Assembly (NCBI GenBank): GCA_963575645.1
Contig: OY754469.1
Span: 39,948,753-40,012,752, forward strand
DNA length: 64,000 nt
DNA from: Xanthostigma xanthostigma
Taxonomy: Eukaryota > Arthropoda > Insecta > Raphidioptera > Raphidiidae
Direction: 5' to 3'
Shown: piece after piece, positions 1-11,431 of the stretch
Position numbering within the stretch: the first letter of the stretch is position 1
Layout of the letters: each line of letters opens with the position of its first letter
Program-made: the position numbers and the translations under genes
Notes under the pieces: model-generated
Told to the model about the DNA's origin: nothing
The model's database searches: none
The model's input: the letters and a program-made list of their open reading frames with translations, nothing else

Positions 1-496
1 TTTACACATTTATCAATTTTTATAACTTATCATTACAAAAATAATAAATCGTTTTGTCAAATTATTTTGGAAATATTAAAAAACGTGACTACCACATCAC
101 AAGTTCAAAAATATACTGAAGCTAACCATTTGTGTCTGTGACCTTCAAATCAATTTTGCGATAATTTTGCATTTATATAATATACAGTACAGGATCCGAG
201 AACAGAATTAAACAACTTACTGCCTGAATTAATTTGTCCATTCTCATTATGTCTGTATTACTATTCCAGTGGGGAATGGTATCTACTAATTTAGGTCAAA
301 ATTAATTTTTCAAAATTTACATTTAAACCCGACTAAATGATCTGGCTTATTTATTTTTTTTATTTTATTTAATACTAAATTTGAAGGTATTCAATTTCCA
401 AATGCCTCAAGGACTTTTTTGCAAATAAAGTTTCGCAAAGTTAAAAATTCACGGCTTAGATAGACCCCACTACCCTTCGACCAGGTCTTCGATTTT
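1..496. other. No gene recognised; AT-rich with a short repeat block
   Basis: No coding signal is visible. The block around 265-325 (a GGGGAATGG motif followed by CTAATTTAGGTCAAAA) recurs in diverged form near 5300-5360, 10690-10730 reversed, and 30850-30910, so it belongs to an old unclassified repeat. Confidence 0.4.
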
Positions 497-832
497 GTGT
501 TCAGACAACTCAGTAGACCTAAACTCAGGAAAGTGGTTGGGCTCTTACCCGGTCATGTACTCCTGAGAAAACATCTACACACAATAGGGATACGTCAGGA
601 ATCGACATATTGTAGATTTTGCGAAATGGAGGACGAAATAGCCAAACATTTGCTGTTTGAATGCGAGACCCTAGCCTACAGGAGAACAACCATCTTTGGA
701 TACATTGGTGAGAGCGGAGTAATTCCTCAGGACAATCTAGGAACTCCAGAAGATTCTAGTCAGCAATTTTCTGGAGTTCATGAGAAGATCCAGACTATTG
801 GAGGACTACGTCCAGGATAAACTTAAGCCGAA
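497..832 (+). mobile_element. Non-LTR retrotransposon 3' ORF fragment
   Basis: The translated fragment contains LPGHVLLRKHLHTIG followed by YCRFCEMEDEIAKHLLFEC, a C-x2-C-x8-H-x4-C arrangement. This sits at the C-terminus of RNase H-bearing non-LTR ORF2 proteins, after the RNase H domain. The reverse transcriptase is absent and the frame ends near 820, so this is a 5'-truncated remnant. The GTG at its apparent start is not a real start. The same class of sequence occurs at 4316-4893 (minus) and 59530-60345. Confidence 0.7.
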
Positions 833-1178
833 TATGTAAAACCGGTCCTCAATGTTATCTAACGAAAAAACGAATTATGAGTATTTCACGCGACCACTGA
901 AGGGTTTACAGTAGCATTTATGTTACGTTTGTTTTATATCTCGAATAACTAATAAATTAAGTTCCTGATTGATTGCTGGTTCCATAAAACCATTAAATTA
1001 AAAATAGGGCATTTTATTTGTGATATCTCGCCACACATAAATAAGCAACTACTGTTAAATCAGTGCTCGACAAATATAGCCCGATGACCCGAATTCCGTT
1101 TTGAAAAAAAAAGAAAGGTCGTATCGGTAACAACCAAAGACGTAATAGTTAAAAAGTATTTTTAAATTCTATAATATA
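833..1178. other. No feature recognised
   Basis: AT-rich sequence with no long frame, terminal repeat or RNA-like structure that I could see. Confidence 0.4.
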
Positions 1179-1662
1179 CAGTATGTAAACACGTAAGGTG
1201 CACATAGGGAAATTAACATTGGGAAAAAATGATTGGATCAGAGTGAGCCTTGAAATCTTGTTTTTCAATTTTACAGATAATATTCTTTTGCAAAATGAAT
1301 GTGTACTACCGAAGAAAATATTCAAATGATTACAACATAATCGGACTTTTTTATTAATGGGACATTAAATTCCCAAAAATACTTAAATATGGTGCGAGAT
1401 CAAATATCTCCGCCTATTCGTGTTGAACCTAACGACATTGGATCAATGATTTAGCAACGCGCATACGTCATACCTGATACCAGTCAAACAATTTTTGAAT
1501 GAAATGTTTCCAAACAGATAAATCAAAATAAAATAGAAATCCTCAAGATTACCACGATAATTCAATAGAAATAACAATTAATGCAGTCATGGCTAACTCT
1601 GATCCAAGTATTTTTTTCCCAATGCTAATTTCCCTATGTGCACCTTAAGCGTTTACATACTG
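1179..1662 (+). mobile_element. Mariner-like internal-deletion element, copy 1
   Basis: The 484-bp element is flanked by TA on both sides, with terminal inverted repeats starting CAGTATGTAAACACGTAAGG and continuing for about 45 bp. The interior keeps a broken piece of a DDE transposase reading like NGTLNSQKYLNMVRDQI in better-preserved copies. It is shorter than the copies at 20081-20654 and 62127-62695 and carries a premature stop and small deletions. Confidence 0.8.
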
Positions 1663-1861
1663 TATATCGTTTTAATTATTAGGTAAAAGAATAAAATAAA
1701 CGTAGTTTTGTTATAAAACTTATAGAAGTGATTTTTCTATTTATGTTCATAAAATTCATTCAAAAATCCAATTGCTTTTTTTTTCAATGAAAGGTCCGTC
1801 AACCTTTGGTTGTTTCCAAAAATAACGTTTACTTATGGATCGTCATTTATTCTTCTATTTA

Positions 1862-2223
1862 TGGAGGGTACAGGGTAAGGAGAACCATCTCTGTGTATGA
1901 AAAATGTTCATCAAAAAGAGTGAAATTAAGATGGCGCTACCGTAGGAAGAGTGTCAATTTTTGTCTGATGATTCTATAGATTATATTTACCAAATAACGT
2001 TTGACTACGTAAGTGATTGAGGTTTTTATTAACTAGTGTAGTCGCCAAAAACATTAAATATTTCCTTTCAGCACACTTCACTTCGTCTACAACTGCTAAG
2101 TTTACATTGAAAACTTTTTCTACACTAGCGCCTTTCTGGTCACGTTTTGATTTGACGCTATCAGATGGATACTTTTTCAGTTTTACCCCCATATAAGATG
2201 GTTCTCCTTACCTCTACCGTCCA
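1862..2223. mobile_element. TA-flanked MITE
   Basis: The inverted termini are TGGAGGGTACAGGGTAAGGA on the left and a near-match on the right reading CTCTACCGTCCA. They are separated by about 300 bp and bounded by TA at 1860-1861 and 2224-2225. There is no transposase. The chance frame inside it on the minus strand is not a gene. Confidence 0.6.
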
Positions 2224-2369
2224 TACTTCTATTGGCAACTAACAAGTCGTTCATTGAAATTATTGTTGAATTGATTAGTGCTAGATGGATCATTCTACAA
2301 TCGCTGTGCAGGAATGAAAGCAGCTATTTTATACGGGGGTATGCCAAAAACTACAATTTTATTAATTTA

Positions 2370-2969
2370 CTAGCGGTCCCGTCCGGTTTTACCCGGTTGT
2401 AAAAGAACGAATGGGGAAGGGAGGAACATGAGTACATACATTCATCTTAGTTTACCGAGATGAATGTTGTGTCCAAATTTCATGATGATCGGAGTTACCG
2501 TTCAAAAGTTTTTGTCGATAAAAAGCAGTATTTATACTTTTTTAAACTAATTTTTTTTTTTAATTAATTAAGTAAAATTCAGAGAAATTTAAATGTAAGC
2601 CTTAGAAGAAAGCAATGTAGAAAATAAAAAAAAAATAAAAATATATTCGCCCAATGTAGGGCCTGAACCCACGACCCTGATGTTGACAGTCGTATGCTCT
2701 ACCGATTGAGCCAATCGTGAATCGACGTTGTGTACTCATAACGCTAATATGAGTATATTTAGGTAGTGCATTTCACCTGAATAGAAGCTTATTTTTGAAA
2801 TACATTTTGCAACATTTTTCATTAATGCTCCGCTCCTAATGGTCGTAGCGTGATATATAGCCTATTGCCTTCCTCCTTAAATGGGCTATTTAACAAATTT
2901 TTTTTTTTCAATTTGAACCAGTAGTTCCTGAGATCAAACAAACTTTTCAGCTTTATATATTAATATAGA
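2370..2969 (-). mobile_element. Helitron-like non-autonomous element, family 1
   Basis: On the minus strand the element begins TC (after A) in a TCTAT..AATATATAAAGCTG leader and ends in CTAG (before T). A GC-rich hairpin region (an ACCCGG/CCGG type stem) lies about ten bases before the end. This is the Helitron signature of A/T insertion, TC start, CTRR end and 3' hairpin. It is longer than the compact copy at 60665-61031 because it carries an inner AT-rich segment with a tRNA-like stretch. Confidence 0.7.
2649..2718 (-). pseudogene. tRNA-Lys-like sequence inside a Helitron
   Basis: The minus strand reads TGGCTCAATCGGTAGAGCAT, close to the D-arm and box A of tRNA-Lys, and then CAGGGTCGTGGGTTC and GGGCG, like its T-arm and 3' acceptor. 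The 5' acceptor half does not pair and the anticodon position reads GTC, so it is not a working tRNA. It is either a pseudogene or the head of a tRNA-derived SINE; an A/T-rich tail follows. Confidence 0.5.
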
Positions 2970-3621
2970 TAAATACTGTTTACTATGTTTAAATGCGCCA
3001 CTGTATTTCAGTATTTCGTGTTTTAACAAATACAATCTCCAGTTGTCAAATTGAAGATCAGTATAGGAAATAAGTCGAGAGATGACAGAACATAAAAACA
3101 TGTGCTGCAAATAGCCGGCACACATTAAAAGAGTGACTATTATAGGCCACAAAATAATAACAAGTGACAGAAAGACGCCGTCGACGCCGCGTATAGCGAC
3201 GTTCTAGCGACAAGTGCGTCGTCGAGTGTCTTTTCTCCACGCCCGTTGATCAAAGTAACTATGTGTATCCATAAAAAAGACGTACGCAACGCCGTTATAC
3301 GACCAGTCATGAGATCGTTAATGTCTAGACTGTGTACCTATCTAAATTTTCTAAAACTGTATTCTTTCAATAACTTATGGTTTCTCATAATAAAACATAT
3401 TAGCATTAAATTATGTCTCCAATTTATTATTTTTAAATTTAAAATCCAGCGGATTGTTTCTTTTTATAATTAACAATATTTATTTGCACATTGGACAGAA
3501 CAATTTTATTAAAAAACTGTTATGATATTTTTAAATTTTAAAAACTGTCGAAAGTCATAATAAATTGATCATGTATATTAAAATTATTTTCACAATTTAC
3601 CCTCTTTACTTGCATTGAGGC
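2970..3621. other. No gene recognised
   Basis: The stretch has a small GC-rich patch at 3170-3245 and AT-rich flanks. Short frames on both strands overlap each other and look random. Confidence 0.4.
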
Positions 3622-4184
3622 CAGCGTTGCCAGTTTTTTTTATTGCCAAGTCGGGATTTTGGAACTCTTTGTGTGAAAACAGCGGGATTTTTTCGTCGAA
3701 AGCGGGACATAGTAAAAAAACGTATATAATCAGAAGTTTTCAAATACCTATTTATCTTTTTATTTGAATTAAAATTACGTTTACGTGACAATAGATAGCA
3801 AAAATAGCCATAGAAAATGTATTTTAATAAAAATATAATATTTTAAATCAGATGTATCCTATCGTTAAATAATTGAGTCTTATTCGTCTTCAGAATAAAA
3901 AAAAAAAAAAACAGAAATCAAAATCAAAAAAGTTTTATTCATTAGAAAAATATGGCGTTTCAAACAATAGTCTGTGGAGTGAGCGTTACAAATTGCAACT
4001 TACAATAAGAGACTTATCATTTATAAGAATTCTGAATGATACTTATTCATGATATTTCTGTGAAGATTTAACTTCTTTTAAAGTTATCCCCGAAAAGCGG
4101 GACTGAGCCTGTCCCGCGCGGGACATTTAATTTTGATTTAAAAATCGGGACGTCCCGCCAAAATCGGGACATCTGGCAACGCTG
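3622..4184. mobile_element. hAT element (family hAT-1), copy 1
   Basis: The termini are CAGCGTTGCCAG and CTGGCAACGCTG, followed inward by repeated GGGA/TCCC-rich motifs such as GTCCCGCGCGGGAC. The 8-bp target duplication ATTGAGGC is exact (3614-3621 and 4185-4192). It is 563 bp with no intact transposase. A second copy is at 8235-8756. Confidence 0.9.
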
Positions 4185-4192
4185 ATTGAGGC

Positions 4193-4315
4193 CCTGATGA
4201 TGAAAATACATTTTACGAAACGTTGGCCACAAGCGATACTCTGGTAAAGCTTATTTCAAACTTGTTCCTCAACCAAACAAATCTCCTTCATTTTATAATT
4301 AACGGAAATCGGCTT
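4193..4315 (+). other. Possible Penelope-type ribozyme remnant and flank
   Basis: Just past the hAT target site the sequence reads CTGATGA, an AT hairpin-like stretch, then CGAAACG. This resembles the two conserved core strands of a hammerhead ribozyme, as found in Penelope-like elements. The remaining strand and stems are not evident, so this is only a hint. Confidence 0.25.
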
Positions 4316-4893
4316 GTCGCCGGGAACACCGCAGCCTCTTGGGCTTACTGTGTTATCTCCCAATCTCTTATATCACTCGGTCCAGTATCCTCGTTCTTTG
4401 CACTAGCTTGTGCAGTCCGTGGACTGGGTGATTGATATAATCATCTGGACTCATTCTACATTGTCCATGGATTATCTGTCTTCTACGATCCAAAGCCTCG
4501 CATTCACACAGAAGAATATGATAAGCTGTTCCCGTCTCCTTATTGCACTGTCACTAAGTCCCCGTTAAACAGTCCGATTCTTTGGATGTGTCCTTTCAGA
4601 GCACAATGTCTTGTCAGGAGGCCTACCATGAGACAAAGATTGTTCCTACTGAGTTGTAGTTGTCATATTGCTGCCCGGAAATTTGTTTCCAGTGTGTCTT
4701 GTGCTTAGTTTTGATCCATTCTTTAATTTGACACCGTAGTGTGCTTTTGGACACTCCCAAGGCAGGTTCTGGGCCAATGTATGGAGTTGACTATCCTTTC
4801 CTCGCCAGCTGATCAGCTTTTTCGTTGCCTTCGATTCCAGAGTTTCCCGGCATCCACAGTAAAATTACAAACCCAGCGGATGCTCTTAAAACC
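4316..4893 (-). mobile_element. Non-LTR retrotransposon RNase H fragment
   Basis: The minus strand encodes WMPGNSGIEGNEKADQLARK, the hallmark C-terminal motif of the RNase H domain in I/R1-type non-LTR elements. Downstream it has the GH-x-L-KGH and C-rich region, then CEALDRR. Frames are broken. The copy at 59530-60345 is close enough to align base by base, and this copy shows the empty site for the insertion found there. There is a deletion around 4660-4680 relative to that copy. Confidence 0.8.
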
Positions 4894-5580
4894 AGCTATT
4901 TTATGAGGACACTGCAAATCTAGGCGTGTTACAAACCGTGTTGTTTAAACGCGTGTAAGTGTGTTTATTATTTTTACCGTAATAAAAAATATGATTTTAG
5001 TACAGGACGTGTTATATCGACACGTGTAATATGCAATATTAACACAGTTATGTATGTTAGAATCAAAACACATTTGGTGACACAGCACGAGAATAACACA
5101 CTTACTACAAATACACAGATAGGTGTGTTGAAAGATCATTTTACACTCTTAAGTGTGGCTTTAGAATGGAGAAACTTGAAGTAACACGTGTTCGAGTCAA
5201 CATAAATATACTACTTGAAAAATAAATAATTCATTTTTTTTATTTTTAGGATGAAAGAAATTTACTCAAACTAATATTACTTTTACCCTTGCAGCTCACA
5301 AATGGGGAATAGTATTACTTACTAGTTTAGGTCAAAAATCACTTTTCAAAATTTTACAATATATGTATTTTCGTTTTGAGGTCCCCCGAATCCAAAAAAC
5401 ATATTTGCCTGTGAACACGATACAGGTCGAATGGATTGAAACACGCGTAAGTGTGTTATGAAATTAACACGCCTGTTTGTGTGTTTAAAACGACAACAAG
5501 AAAAAACACGCTGCGACGTGTCAAATTTACACACTTCCGATTTGGAGTGGGAAAGTGTGTAAAAATGTATTTTAACGGGC
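4894..5580. repeat. Region rich in short AACAC/GTGTT-type motifs
   Basis: Many short blocks of the form AACACACTT, AAGTGTGTT and ACACGTGT occur in both orientations between 4929 and 5225 and again between 5450 and 5570. They do not form a clean tandem array. No coding sequence is visible. The function, if any, is unknown. Confidence 0.4.
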
Positions 5581-5960
5581 ATTTATTTAGATTCAGCCGA
5601 ATCTAAATCCGTATACGAGCGAAGAATTAAAGACAGACAGGTTGTTTTCAAGTGAGCCATGACACTGGTCGGTTATAATAGCCGTACGGCAACGCCGGCA
5701 GGGCTATTGTGTGCAGGGCCTTTCGAGTGGCCACTCGTCAAGAACTCGAGTGTCCTGTCGTCCCTTCGTTCTCTATACACAGAGTTGGTTACTATTGCTC
5801 ATGTCACCGGATGTGGCGCCTACTTCTGCAATGCATATCTGCGGTTGAAATGCATTCCCTGCGACGGCGACGCGACGTTCGCCAGACGAAAAACGCTCTT
5901 AAAGACCGCGCACACTTGTCAACCATAAATGTACGCGACCAGCACAGCACGGAGCAAAAA
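5581..5960. other. Unassigned, moderately GC-rich
   Basis: Open frames overlap on both strands at 5659-5975, but none has a recognisable domain or clear codon bias. It could hold an old exon or a regulatory region; I see no proof of either. Confidence 0.3.
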
Positions 5961-6620
5961 ATTGGTTGTCTGTAAAGTCGGTTTACGGACGATAGTTTAA
6001 CGTGATAACGTATTCCGTAATACATAACCTAAACCTCCCAAAATTTGGTTTCAATCCGCTTATCCTTGGTGTCGGAATGATAAGAAATGTCAAAAGTGAC
6101 GTTTGCAACTGTCAAAGTATTATGTTCTAATAATAATTAGTTATTCCAATACTTAACTTAGAAGGCGTTGCATTTCACAAAATACTAATGTCAAAAAATT
6201 GAATTAAACATTAGAAATGCAGCCGTTTTCATGTTAAGACAAGACATACGTTATCTTCTAATTTCCATGTACGGCAAACAAAGACGACCGACCGCGTCGC
6301 GCCATGCATTAGACAACATTGCATTTATACAGCTATTTTTCTATATAAATTTGTATAAAAAAACTGTTTAGGCAAATTCTGTTATACGAAATCTATGTAA
6401 AATGTTCTCCTCTTTCGTTTAAGACTGGTTTCAAACCGATCTGATTTAAATTGAGCGAGAAATTAGCAAAAAGCACGCACAGGGTCAGGCGGAACGTTAC
6501 GCGTTACGCGTTACGAACGTTAGGATTTAGGAACGTTACACTTATTCGTGCATGCAGCCGGTGTTTTATCAATTTATAAGATTGGTGATTCATCAATTTA
6601 TAAGACGTTATCTCGTCAAA
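5961..6620 (+). mobile_element. Unclassified repeat family U, copy 1 (longest)
   Basis: The left end begins ATTGGTTGTCTGTAAAGTCG and runs to a GTGATAACGT motif. The right end has GGGTCAGGCGGAACGTTA, ATCAATTTATAAGACG and a mirrored ACGTTATC-type motif. Copies lie at 16680-16927, 25641-25810 and 46255-46468. The paired GTGATAACGT/ACGTTATCAC suggests inverted termini of a DNA element, but the target duplication is unclear. Confidence 0.6.
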
Positions 6621-6844
6621 AGCCCGTTCGTGAAGGTATTCGTGTTTTTTAACGCACCTGCAATCAGTGGACCGCCTGCAATTTCTCCCTAGATCGATCT
6701 AGTGCGCTAGTGATGTGTCGTTTTCATTAATTACCTAATTTGCGTTGACGAACTACTTGAAAACTGTCAAGTGACTACCTCATATTACGAAACTTGCACC
6801 AAAAGGACCCCGCACAAACCTTATGGGATTTGATTCTCGGTTAA

Positions 6845-7550
6845 GGAGGTTGAGCCGTTTTACGAAGATAATGAAAAAAATTTGAAATAAAGTTTTTTTA
6901 ATAGATTTTTTTATGACAAAATTTTCTGTAAAAAATCCAAAATGATGAGATTTATAAAGTTAAAAAATAAAAAAAAACTTTTATGTGTAGTCTTATGGAA
7001 AATATGTCAACCTAGCATGCAAACGGTGCATTTTAATTTTTTGCAAATAACCAAATAATGTCAACAGTTCCGAAAACTAACTATGTAAAGCATCAATGTC
7101 TTACGCATATTTTAATATTTTTTTCCAATTTAATTAGGAGACTTTTAATCAATAAAAAAAAATTAAACCTTAGCACTTTTCGATTATGGACTTTTATTCT
7201 TGAAAATTTTGACAATTTTAACTGAATTTTCAACTTTTTAATGATTTAATTTTAATTTTTATTACTTCTAATTTCTTTTTTTAATTATTTACTGCAAAAA
7301 ATATGTAAAATACAGATATTTACATAATTTATTTTTTCTAACCTAGCTTTGTACAAAAAATTCAAAAGTTAGTCCATTAGGTAAAATACTGAAATAATTA
7401 ATTAATATTAAAAAAAATATTTATTTATGCCTTTATGACAACAATTTATTGGTATCATCGACTTATAACCTTTTGTAAAAATTTATTATGGAAAAGTTCC
7501 CATTTAGAATTCGACTTACTTTTGATTGGGACTGTAACGCATCAACCTCC
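6845..7550. mobile_element. TTAA-flanked element in the left arm of the foldback
   Basis: It is flanked by TTAA at 6841-6844 and 7551-7554. The short inverted termini are GGAGGTTGA and TCAACCTCC. Removing it restores a sequence that pairs with the opposite arm (CTCGGTTAAAT-type), which shows the empty site directly. It is AT-rich, 706 bp, with no transposase. TTAA duplication is typical of piggyBac-type elements; the family is inferred. Confidence 0.7.
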
Positions 7551-7895
7551 TTAAATAGATCGGAAATGGTTCTATGTTATAGTTTAAAGGCCACTAAGAA
7601 AAGGTGTCCATGGGCGCATAGCATAAAAACCAATAGACTTTTAGCTACAGATATGTTTAGCGAGATTTTAGATATAGGGATATCCACTGAATTCATAATC
7701 TTAAAAAATCCTAAGCTCTAGAAATGTTTTCGAGTGCGCTGAATCCGAATATGACATTATTGTTTTATACAGGGTGACACCTTCCAACATTACCTAGTTT
7801 TCGAGTACTTTTCTATTTCTAAAAAAAGCACAAAAGCTTAATATGGAACATGTTTGTGAATTCAATGGATATCTTTATATCTAGAATCTCGCTAA

Positions 7896-8794
7896 TAGAG
7901 CTGTAACAAACCATATGTATTCGTTACTGAGTAACGGGTACATCGTCTGACTCGAAGTAACGAATCGTTACTTACAAATTCATTTCGTTACTCGTATCTG
8001 TCGTATTCATCTCAGCAGCATGTCAGTTCGACTCGTTTGATGCGGTTATACGTTATACGAACGAAGTCCATACCCGTATCACGTATGCGACCGACGACGT
8101 GCCTCAATGCGATGGTACATGCTTGATGCTGTTGCCTGTTGGTACACGATTGTATGTCGTATGAAAAGTAACGAGTAACGTACCGATACGAAAGTAACCG
8201 GTACTGGTTCTTTAAGTAACGAGTACATACGGGTCAGCGTTGCCAGTTTTTTTTTTTGGCCAAGTCGGGATTTTGGAACTCTTTGAGTGAAAACAGCGGG
8301 ATTCTTTCGTCGAAAGCGGGACATAGTAAAAAAACGTACATTTATATATAATCAGAAGTTTTCAAATACCTATTTAACTTTTTATTTGAATTAAAATTAC
8401 GTTTACGTGACAATGGATAGCAAAAATAGCTATAGAAAATGTATTTTAATAAAAATATAATATTTTAAATCAGATTTACCCTATCGTTAAATAGTTGAGT
8501 CTTATTCGTCATTAGAAAAATATGGCGTTTCAAACAATAGTCTGTGGAGTGAGTGTTACAAATTGAAACTTACAATAAGAGAATAATTATTTATAAGAAT
8601 TACTTATTCATGATATTTCTGTGAAGATTTAACTTCTTTTAAAGTTATCCCAAAGTTATCCCCGAAAAGCGGGACTGAGCCTGTTCCGCGCGGGATATTT
8701 AATTTTAATTTGAAAATCGGGACGTTCCGCCAAAATCGGGACGTCTGGCAACGCTGATACGGGTACACAATTTCTCGTTACTTTTACAGCTCTA
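7896..8794. mobile_element. hAT element (family hAT-2), copy 1, interrupted
   Basis: The termini are TAGAGCTGTAAC and TTACAGCTCTA, with the exact 8-bp duplication CTCGCTAA at 7888-7895 and 8795-8802. Its interior has repeated GTAACGAGTAAC-type motifs. It is interrupted by hAT-1 at 8235-8756; the copy at 12028-12427 shows the uninterrupted sequence. Confidence 0.9.
8235..8756. mobile_element. hAT-1 element, copy 2, nested in hAT-2
   Basis: It has the same termini as the copy at 3622-4184. The exact 8-bp duplication ATACGGGT lies at 8227-8234 and 8757-8764. The hAT-2 copy at 12028-12427 contains that 8-mer once at the matching place, which is the empty site. It is 522 bp. Confidence 0.92.
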
Positions 8795-8947
8795 CTCGCT
8801 AAACGTATCTGTAGCTAAAAATCTATTGGATTTTAGGCTATGCGCCCATGCACACTTTTTCTTAGTGACCTTTAAACTATAAAATAAAACAATTTTCGAT
8901 CAATTTAACCGAGAACCAAATCCCATAAAGTTTGTGCGGGGTCCTTT

Positions 8948-9462
8948 AGAATCTTGGCCGAAGCCACGTAAAACTGCAGGATTCAAGATCAACCGAGAAA
9001 GAGTTAAACACTTTCAAAAAATCTGACGTCTAAGAATAGTGAGGATGGTATTCTTAGAACACGACGGAAGCTTCAAACGTCATCCGAACGGGTTTTAGGA
9101 CTTATAATGGTTATAATAGTCGCTCATTATTACAATATAATATTTTAATACAAGATACGGCGATTGCCACTAAACGGTGCCCGCGGGCCATCGTTATTCA
9201 CGTCTTCTCAACAAAAGATGAACACAGAATAGAAATCAATATTACAATATTAAAGAGAGATCTGTATCAAATCTATTTATATAAGCTGAAACAAAAGGCG
9301 GAGCTTGAGAATAGCCGAGCGACTAGCGATGCCCCTGTTTATATGACGGTACAGTGTTTTCCAGTTCTTTAGATTTTCTTATTTGACACAGTTTTTTTTT
9401 CTTTTTAGGAGTAGTTTTTTTATTATTACAAATCTTTCTTTTCTTTATATGTGTGTAAACCT
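8948..9462. other. No gene recognised
   Basis: No terminal repeats, RNA or convincing coding frame. A frame on the minus strand at 9323-9574 overlaps the repeat that follows. Confidence 0.4.
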
Positions 9463-9606
9463 TGAAAGTGTGCAATTCAGACAGAGAATAGTTCCTTATC
9501 TCTATGGTAACTAATGATACAAAACAATGCTGATTTGAGTAAACAAATATCTGGTTTTCTGGAATTTCTGCCACACTCTCTCTCTCTCAACTGAGGACAC
9601 TTTCAT
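9463..9606 (+). repeat. Short repeat family V, copy 1
   Basis: The block has TACAAAACAATGCTGATTTG in its centre and TCTCAACTGAGGACACTTTC at its right end. Related copies are 27135-27311 (reverse) and 35737-35863. The 27135 copy has AGAGTACGC-type inverted ends, suggesting a MITE. Confidence 0.55.
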
Positions 9607-11104
9607 AATCTTCGATTATCCTAGTTTTTATAGTTTTCCCTTTATGTGGTCATTAAACCCTCACTCTGTACCAAATTTCAGCTCTCTGAGTTTATGGGAA
9701 GTACTAGTTCTATTTTGATGATCATGAGTGAGTGTATTAAATGAGTGTCATAAATGCGAAACTTTGCTTTCGCTTAACTTCGGAACTAAATGACCTACAG
9801 ACTTGAAATTTTGGATTTTAAGTATGTGATTATAGCTAACTGGATGACGAAAATTTCTGCGTTCTGGTCTTATCCAGAAGTTCTCAAATAGGGGCCTGAA
9901 AATGCGGCGAAATGGTTCCAGTAAAGGATGGTACGGCAGTGTTTGCTTCGCGCTTGACTTGGCGGGGGCACTGCCGTGCCCCCAGATACACTATATAATG
10001 TCGGCAGGGTTTCGCACTGCGACCCGAGTTTTTAAAATAATTTTTACGTCAGTATTAAGCTTAGAATCTGGGAAGCTGCAAAGAGGTCGAGTCATGGAAT
10101 ACGATTTCGAGTGTTCCCGAAACATAATAATAATAATTTATTATTCCCAATTTGTCTATCCGACATAGGGTAAGTCCGGAGAATACAGTACCTAGTTATG
10201 TGTTACATACTATACTTATACAGTTTTGTGGCGTCTTGTATATTTCCCTTTCCAATGAAATGAATCGATTGGCATGTATATTCCGGATGCCACATCAATC
10301 AAAACAATTAATTATAATATACCTTGCGAGAAAAAGCGTTACATGTGTATCGACATATTTCATTGTTGACGCCCCATTGTTGCATTGATGACGGCTTGCA
10401 TCACGTGGAACTATATACGTCATGGTTACACGAAATGTATTCTTTTAGACTTTCGAACAAACTTCCATTATGCGATTCAAGACATTCGCCTCAAATTAAA
10501 AAAAATCCGTTCAATTTGACGACGAGATCATTCCAACTACAAAAAATCTGACATTTTATACTTAATGTCAGATTTTCAACAAATGAGCATTTACAATATA
10601 GTCAGAGTGCCCGTCGGCAAAAATTTTACTGACACATACTCTCCCCAAACTTTGTATATGGCTTCATTAGGCCTAGTCTGACCTAAACTATAGTACCATT
10701 CCCCACTTGTGGGTTGGAATGGTAAAAAGTACATATCTCAATATTTTATAATCACCAAATTAATCGTTATACTATGCGCAGGTTTACTTTCAACGTAGTT
10801 TAATAAAATCTTTACTCATCCCTGCGAAAAGCGATAAAGACAAAATATCAAACCATCATACAGAAATCTTTTGTTTCATAGAATTCTGACAAGTTTCAGA
10901 TGATGTTGCAACAAACAAATGAACGATGCATAAACAAATGCATGATTGATGCCCGTGCGTTAAAAATATGAATGCGCCGCAATATTAACGCTCGCAATAG
11001 GCATTCTGTATAAAATATGTTCGGTTTATGATCATTAGGTTATTGCTTCGCGGTCAGTATCTATTTAAAATTCGAAGCTGTCACATTACACACAAGCAGT
11101 CGTA
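9607..11104. other. No gene recognised; contains repeat blocks
   Basis: A block near 9995-10025 (GGCAGGGTTT..CACTGCGACC) recurs at 28158-28185. A block at 10665-10731 resembles the one near 265-325. Both are remnants of unclassified dispersed repeats. Overlapping frames at 9902-10551 have no recognisable domain. Confidence 0.4.
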
Positions 11105-11431
11105 TAAAATACGCGCCACGAATCTAAAAGGCTCGGAAGTTAGTCACAAACAGCGTCGCAAAGGCACATTTTAGAGCCGTTCAGACTCCCACCACCTCCC
11201 AGCTACCTGCACGGAACGTGCGCTCGTCGGTGATTGGCCGTGATCGCTCGTTGCCTTTGTCACTTGTCGTTTTTCTGCTTTAAAGTACAGTCGAGTACGC
11301 TATTGTCAAGTTGTTATTGCTGTGTTAGTTTTGTTGAGTTGCGAGTTAGTAGTTTTTCAACATACTGTATACAAGCGCAAGCACGCATTCGCATCTAACT
11401 TCCGAACCTTTTAGATTCATGGCGCGTATTA
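11105..11431. mobile_element. TA-flanked MITE (family M), copy 1
   Basis: The termini are ATACGCGCCACGAATCTAAA and the matching inverted end GGCGCGTATTA, with TA on both sides. The interior matches the copies at 18401-18684 and 59783-60105, including GTGATTGGCCGTGATCGCTC. No coding potential. Confidence 0.82.

Larger units (their letters stand above)
6802..8947. mobile_element. Foldback element carrying three nested insertions
   Basis: The outer inverted termini begin AAAGGACCCCGCACAAAC and the arms continue for more than 250 bp. For example, the block around 7566-7690 pairs with 7857-7895 plus 8803-8900. Its left arm holds a TTAA element (6845-7550) and its right arm a hAT element (7896-8794), which in turn holds another hAT (8235-8756). 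Without the insertions it would be roughly 540 bp. No outer target duplication is evident. The 77-codon frame at 7488-7721 lies within this nest and is not a gene. Confidence 0.7.

Noticed and set aside
5659-6025. Three overlapping frames as a small gene
   Set aside because: No domain or codon bias; the right end runs into repeat family U.
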